From positions 77,612,291 through 77,672,290 of the forward strand of contig CM043948.1 of NCBI GenBank assembly GCA_014529385.2: a DNA stretch of 60,000 nt, written 5' to 3'. The notes under the pieces are model-generated. The model did no database searches, had not been told where the DNA came from, and saw only the letters and a program-made list of their open reading frames with translations. This DNA comes from Adiantum capillus-veneris (Eukaryota > Streptophyta > Polypodiopsida > Polypodiales > Pteridaceae). Below are positions 54,739 through 60,000 of this stretch, piece after piece (within the stretch, counting starts at the first letter, position 1; each line of letters begins with the position of its first letter). The position numbers and the translations under genes were made by a program.

Positions 54739-57299
54739 TTAACCTATTTCCTGTAGAATTTCTAGAATGGCCTCAGCACTTGCATCCAATGGTTCTTCAA
54801 TTTCTTCTTCCTCTGAATCCTTGGCATTGACTTTCTCTGTGTTATCCACACCTCCCCACCTTCTAAGATCAAGGTCTTCTTCCACTATGGAATGGAAAAG
54901 AGATTCCAATTGCGTCATTTGATCACTACTACATCACCTTTCTCTGTTGTTGTAGTGCCTCTTTAGTCCAATAGCCTAATGAGAAGATGTCTATCACTTG
55001 ATCATCTTCTTTGAGACACATGCATTTGATTGCACGACATACAAGAAAGGATTTGGCCGTGGTCACAGCATCATACTCATCGTCATTGATGCAGAGAGTA
55101 TGCATTGTCTCCAACAGTGACTCTTTAACACTAGAGTAGTTGGTGTACTGCTCTCTTTGACTGAAAAATGCCCAAACCCCAAAAATTACTTCGCGAAGAG
55201 CACATGTTTGGATGGTCTCTGATCCCATTAAGGAGATCAAAGGTAGAACGTGCATTTCATACCATTTAGCTTTTTCAGAAATTGCCTTCTCTAGGGAAGC
55301 AGCATGCTGATACTTGACTAAGCCGGCAATTAAAAACTCTGATGGTTGATGTGCTACCCCACATACTCCATCAATTACTTTACCAAATTGGGCAGCACTC
55401 CAACCACTAGATGTAAGATTTTTGTGTGTTGTTTCTATGATGCAAACACCAACACTAATTTTAGAGCTATTCTCACTGCAGAGAAACTCAATGCCTTCCA
55501 AATTCTTTCCAACACACTTGATTGTCCATGGTAAAATGAATTGCAAACTAGAAGTGCCATTCTTTTGTGCAATGATCCACTGCACATATCCCCTAGTGAT
55601 CTCAAGAATTGGCTCTTTCTCCTTTCCTTTTTGTAGTAGGAGATTTATCCATTGCGTACAACTCGTGAAAAGAGATTTGTAAATCTCATCTGTAATGTTA
55701 TAATGAGACTTACATTTATCCCATGAAGTAACTGCTATTGATGATGGATCTATCTCTTTAAATGCCATCAACATTTGAGGCTCAAAAATCCTCTTCTTCT
55801 TTAAGACTGTTGCACGTACAGTGAGGTCGAGCATGCCCACTTGACGTGGTTGCTTCACTAAGCAGATCTTCTCATCTGCTAGCGCCTGTTGTAGTAGCTT
55901 GACATCATTATCTTCTAAACCATTTAGGCATCTAAAGGTTGTTATGCTTGGTTGTCACCCAGGAGCAGTTGATGTCTGATGCTTCTCCAAGATGTTTATC
56001 CATTGATCATAGATTTCATCATCGTACAAGACCATGTGTGCTTCTTTGTTGGCAAATGATTTATGGTTGAACATGATGCTCGCCACATTTACAAAGGCCT
56101 TCAAAATAAAGAAAAGAAAATTAACTATATTTCAAGACATATTTGTAACAAAAACAAGCATAGGAAAGTGGAACTTACATCCCAACCTACTCGACTCGGA
56201 TGACCTACAGGAACACCTGCCTTGGGTTTTGTTGGTTTAGAATATGCAAGCCATTGACTACGGCCATGCTTCAAGACCTCCACATAAGGGTGGTGTTTCA
56301 TTGCTGTTATTCTCTCCATGTTCTCCATTTTGGAAATTCAAACAACAACCTCTTTCGGAGCGTCTACCACTATCCTTGCAGTTCTAAACTTGTAGAACTC
56401 TTTTCTCAAAGCATACTTAGTGCTGTTGTTACACAAAAAAGCTCTAGCCGCTATGATGGAATGCTGACCAGCTAGAATCCAGTACTGGTATGTTGATAGC
56501 TTATCTCCATGCACTTCATCTATTTGTAAAGGCATTTTTGTAATTGGGTTATCGGCATCAAGTCTGCTGCACTGGAGACTGGCCTAGAGTGCCCTGCAAA
56601 TTGCTTCAAGAGATATTTCACATATACATCTGACAATGGTCTGCATTTATAGACATCTGGTGCAAGGCTGCATTGCTTAACTGGGATCAATTGGCTAAAT
56701 TGTACACCAAATTTAAAATAGTGTGAAATTTCGACGTATCCATCTAGCCCACTCTTAGAAGTTTTGGCAACTTCTTTTTCAAGATATTTTTCTTTGGGCT
56801 CTATAATAGAGTCCAACATAGCTAAGGATGCTTAGTCCACAACCACTGCCACTAAGGGGGTTCCAACTGTTAGGGTTTCAAGTCCACTAGAATCTCCTGC
56901 TTCTTGAGTTTGTAAGGGTATAACTGAAAGATTTTCTTCGGCCACATTTCCACTATTTTCTCTAAGTGAGGGAGTCTGACTCTCCTTGAGCGTCTTAGAT
57001 TGATTTGATGTACATGTGTCTTCATTCTTTTGCTTCCTATTCTTCTTTGTGCTGCTCAATTTACCTAAATATTGATTGACTTTCTTAAAGCCCTCAATAT
57101 ATAAGTCTATAAAGTTCTCACTTGGAGTGTCGTCTTGAAGCTCCACCCACCCTGCTTTTGTCATTGTCACTCCTTCATAATCAACATTCACCATTTTTTG
57201 AGCAAAGGCCACAGGATCCAACAAGTAGGAGTCACCATTGAGTAGTTTTACTCCAAGGCATGGAGACATTTCAAGATCTGAACAATCTTTCTTTATCTC
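54739..57299 (-). pseudogene. Spliced gene with ParB-like domain (broken, truncated by Ty3 LTR)
   Basis: Read 57299 to 54739. The frame is already open at the LTR border, so the 5' part was cut off by insertion at 57300. 57269-56832 has LDPVAFAQKMVNVDYEGV and a Lys/Ser-rich linker. 56819-56338 has SLAPDVYKCRPLSDVYVKYL and YWILAGQHSIIAARAFL, resembling the ParB/sulfiredoxin-type fold (GxHR-like GQHS box). 56328-56179 has GRSQWLAYSKPTKPKAG. After an 80-bp intron, 56098-54929 encodes a long helical region. A shifted frame at 54918-54739 adds an acidic C-terminus (DSEEEEIEEPLDA). Defects: TAA 56829-56831, a frameshift near 56565, TGA 56338-56340, TGA 55955-55957 and a frameshift near 54925. Function unknown. 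Confidence 0.65.
56099..56178 (-). other. Intron in ParB-like pseudogene
   Basis: The minus strand has donor GAT|GTAAGTT at 56178 and acceptor TTTATTTTGAAG|GCC ending at 56099. It is 80 bp and AT-rich, and joins the frames in phase 0 (GWD to AFVNVAS). This shows a genuine eukaryotic gene origin rather than a processed copy. Confidence 0.8.
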
Positions 57300-57875
57300 T
57301 GTTAACCCTCATGGCACACGGACACCCATCACCTACGATGGACGCGTATTATGTATTTGGTAGAGTCAGGTACCGGGCTTGTCGGACCAATAGGGAAAGG
57401 TAGAGTGATCGGCGATGAGAGGCGCACTTTAACTTGGACATTCAAGGGATTAGTTGGTTAAGCATGGGCGCCCAAGTGTGAATGGGGTGAGCTCCTATAA
57501 AAGCCAACTAAACCTAATTTTTACTCATTCTCTCATTTGTGCAATTGAAGAGTGCTCTTGCTCCATCTCCATCTTCTTCTTCTTCACCTCCTTGTGTGTG
57601 TGTGTGTGAGAGAGAGAGAGAGGGAGAGTGTGTGTGCGATCGAGCATTACGAAGGCACGACGGCGGCGAAGCGGTTGAGCGCGGCACGACTGCAGCTTCT
57701 TCTTCATCGCGGCGAGGAATCCACCACGAAAGCGAGCGTAGAGCGGTGAGTGACACACCCTTTGTTTTCTTGAGCTTGCTAGTTTAGTCTTGTTGTGTGC
57801 TTGGAGACGTATTTGTGGCTCGCATACGGTGTATTGGCAAGTCCCTTGCTTCGACAGTGCGGCAAGGAGCGCACA
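57300..57875 (+). mobile_element. 5' LTR of second Ty3 family member
   Basis: About 576 bp, TGTTAACCCTCATGG to GCGCACA. TATAAAA at 57496-57502. It shares the TG/GA microsatellite and GC-rich segment with the other LTRs but has many substitutions and indels. Confidence 0.9.
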
Positions 57876-57879
57876 TTTT

Positions 57880-57897
57880 TGGCGCCGTTGCCGGGGA
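57880..57897 (+). other. Primer binding site, tRNA-Asp type
   Basis: Identical to the PBS at 8503-8520 and at the same distance from the LTR end. Confidence 0.93.
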
Positions 57898-58970
57898 TAT
57901 GCCCTACACTAAGCTCGGTTAGCACTTTACGCTTCCTTGTGGTGCAATCTCTATCATAGGAAAGGCAGGGAAGGAGTGTGTGGAAGGTTTCTGTTTTTTG
58001 CGTTTTCTGCAATTGCTGTCAAGTTTCAATTTCTGCTATTGTCTGCGTTTTTTCAATTTCTGCAATTTCTGCATTTTCAAGTTCGGCGTTTTCAATTTCT
58101 GCAATTTTCTGCATTTCTGTCAATTTGCTGCAATTTTTGCGTTTTTTCTGCATTTTCTGCAATTTCTGCAATTTCTGCGTTTTTTCTGCATTTTCTGCAA
58201 TTTTTGCAATTTCTGCGTTTTTCTGCATTTTTTTCAATTTCTGTATTTTCTGCATCAACAAAAAGAAAAAAAAAATTTGGAAAAAAAAAAGTTTTTTGAG
58301 AAAAAAAAAATTAATTTTGGGGAAAAAATTTTTTTTAAAAAAATAAAAAAATAAAAAAATAATTCGGAAATAAAAAAACGCGAGCGAGTGGGTGGCGATA
58401 TTTTTCGAAAATAAAAAACGTGACTCTTAAAACGGACGGGTTGGTTTGTATAAAAGGTAGATCGGGATCGGGATCATTTTTCGAAAATAAAAAACGTGAC
58501 TCTTAAAACGGACGGGTTGGTTTGTATAAAAGGTAGATCGGGATCGGGATCATTTTCCCAAGCCCAAGCCCAAGCCCAAGCCCAAGCCCAAGCCCTCAGT
58601 TTTATGATATATACTAGACTCACTTTTATATATATACCCTACTCCCTCAAGAGAGAATGAGAGCATGTGGGACAAGTCCTCCACTCTCCTCCTTTCTCTT
58701 CCCACTTGCACCCTTAGACTTTCTAGTTTGAGCCTAGTTCCCTACTGGAAATTGACAGTTTTAGGGATTCCGAGGGCATAGAGTGACCAAACGGAGTGCT
58801 GTAAAGCACGGCACGACCCTCTGACCGATACGCTCGTTTTGAGCTATCACACGGCCCATTCCACGACACGCTCTAAAAAATCTAGCAAAAAAACAAACAA
58901 AAAACACGCTAAAAACTAGTCACAAGGCCTCCTAGAGCAGCTTTTTGACACCTTAGGGTATCAAAAGCAC
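57898..58970 (+). other. Leader of second Ty3 family member
   Basis: It has TTTCTGCAATTTCTGC-type repeats (58010-58255), an A/T homopolymer zone (58260-58380), two 76-bp tandem units (58401-58476 and 58477-58552) each with GTATAAAAGG, and an (AGCCCA)n run (58560-58596). The last 120 bp before gag are nearly the same as in the first element. Confidence 0.7.
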
Positions 58971-60000
58971 ATGCACTTACGCTCTGGGCGGGTGCTAGAA
59001 CACGAGCATATTGAGGGTGCCTCTATTCATACGGACACCCATTACCCATCCACGATAAGCTCTAGACCCTCAGCGGGGACACAAGGTAGCACCACCCAAG
59101 ACCCTAAAATAGCCGCTAGTGATTCCTCCTCCGACTCAGAAATCATGGAAGCATACCCTACCCAAAACACTGAGAGAGAAGGCCATGCACCTCCCGAAGC
59201 TCCACAGCCTAGTACTAGTATGTTTAGCCGTTTCATGGAAACATTAGGTAGAGCTACTCGCTCGGAACCTGAGGCAAATGAAGCACACGAAGGGGGTGGG
59301 GAAGTGGACTCTCCTTTCACATCGCACGTGGACCCCACACCCCCAAAGAGTGTCCATGTGGATATCCTACCAACTTCTTACCAAGAAGGCCCTGTTGAGC
59401 TGCCTCCTTCAGAAGTTCCCTCTAGAGTACCGTTGGTGGCAAGTAAAACCACGGGGAGCAACATTGCTTCTACCTCACAAGAAACCGTTAACACGTCGAC
59501 TCTAGAAGGATTGTTCATTAATGATCATTGGACATACGACCTCCACACTGAGGTGTTGACGGATCTACACTCTGGCCACGCCTACCATGTAGGATGGATA
59601 GAGATTGTACAATCCACCTCTAGTGCCACGAGCATCGAAGATCAACAGAAAATGATCTGTAATGTTATCCATGGCATTATTCAATCAGAAAGGCAAAACC
59701 GAGGGGTAAATATACTCTCAACTGGCCCCATGAGATTTCTGGATACGAGCAAGGCTCAACAGCCTACTCTATCACAAATGGAGACTCCTCTAATGAGCCC
59801 CATGGACCCATCTTACGTCATTTCACCTGGGGTCTCTATGCAATCTGAGCCTCCGAGCGAAAACTTTAGCTTCCCTAACTTGGCTCAACCCTCTATCAAG
59901 GAAAACACAGTGCTCACTCCAGGGATAAGCCTGACAGAGAATGTACCGATGACATCTACGGTTAGCGCAGTGCCACTACCTAGTGTCGTAGTACCTAATA
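58971..60000 (+). CDS. gag: Gag N-terminal part of second Ty3 family member (partial)
   Basis: Open from ATG 58971 to the window end, 343 codons, with no indel relative to 9519-10548 and about 20 substitutions in 1,030 bases. Same MHLRSGRV start and Ser/Thr/Pro-rich region. The capsid and pol parts lie outside, so intactness of the rest is unknown. Confidence 0.92.
   Translation, partial: MHLRSGRVLEHEHIEGASIHTDTHYPSTISSRPSAGTQGSTTQDPKIAASDSSSDSEIMEAYPTQNTEREGHAPPEAPQPSTSMFSRFMETLGRATRSEPEANEAHEGGGEVDSPFTSHVDPTPPKSVHVDILPTSYQEGPVELPPSEVPSRVPLVASKTTGSNIASTSQETVNTSTLEGLFINDHWTYDLHTEVLTDLHSGHAYHVGWIEIVQSTSSATSIEDQQKMICNVIHGIIQSERQNRGVNILSTGPMRFLDTSKAQQPTLSQMETPLMSPMDPSYVISPGVSMQSEPPSENFSFPNLAQPSIKENTVLTPGISLTENVPMTSTVSAVPLPSVVVPN

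Larger units (their letters stand above)
57300..60000 (+). mobile_element. Second member of the 13.5-kb Ty3 family (5' part)
   Basis: 5' LTR, tRNA-Asp PBS, leader and the first 343 codons of gag; it continues beyond the window. It is inserted in the ParB-like pseudogene. LTR and early leader are clearly diverged from the 7950 element, but from about 58850 on the two are about 98% identical. Confidence 0.95.

Overview
The window is plant nuclear DNA from a large, repeat-rich genome. It is almost wholly made of LTR retrotransposons, their broken remains, simple-sequence arrays and a satellite-like array. I see no intact single-copy host gene, rRNA, CRISPR or bacterial-type operon. A land plant is clear from the Ty1/copia and chromodomain Ty3 pol proteins, the plant-type primer binding sites (tRNA-Asp and initiator tRNA-Met) and GT-AG splicing. 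A seed-free plant such as a fern is a guess, based on a ParB-like pseudogene and the CT/GA-rich repeats.

Layout. 1-461 is the 3' end of a copia element (RNase H tail, PPT, 187-bp LTR). 462-7475 is non-coding and contains a 1.4-kb sequence present twice (3345-4780 and 5612-7070). 7950-21427 is a complete 13.5-kb Ty3/gypsy element with 549/556-bp LTRs and TCCTT target duplications, inserted into one copy of a 3-kb repeat whose second, uninterrupted copy lies at 25035-28090. Its single long gag-pol frame is broken by TGA/TAG stops and one frameshift. It carries an extra protease-like domain after integrase and a separate ORF before the 3' LTR. 28091-29130 is a GA/GT microsatellite field. 29235-32416 is a dead minus-strand Ty3 element. 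32401-37562 is a dead chromodomain Ty3 element (chromovirus) on the plus strand with a tandemly duplicated RT segment and a 3' LTR carrying a dense heat-shock-element-like array upstream of a TATA box. A 1.8-kb non-autonomous LTR element (37563-39398) is nested inside that LTR. 39711-41815 holds two diverged copies of the 3-kb repeat. 42883-48059 is a complete 5.2-kb copia element (327-bp LTRs, TTCGT duplications) inserted in a minus-strand ORF that itself ends beside a PPT and a putative LTR. 50955-54430 is an array of roughly 67-bp units with a palindromic core. 54739-57299 is a minus-strand spliced pseudogene with a ParB-like segment, cut by a second member of the 13.5-kb Ty3 family that runs from 57300 to the window end.

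How the parts relate. Nothing here forms a pathway; the genes are Gag, protease, RT, RNase H and integrase modules of separate elements. The informative signals are nesting order, empty-site evidence, recombination between subfamilies, and non-standard coding modules in the 13.5-kb Ty3 family.
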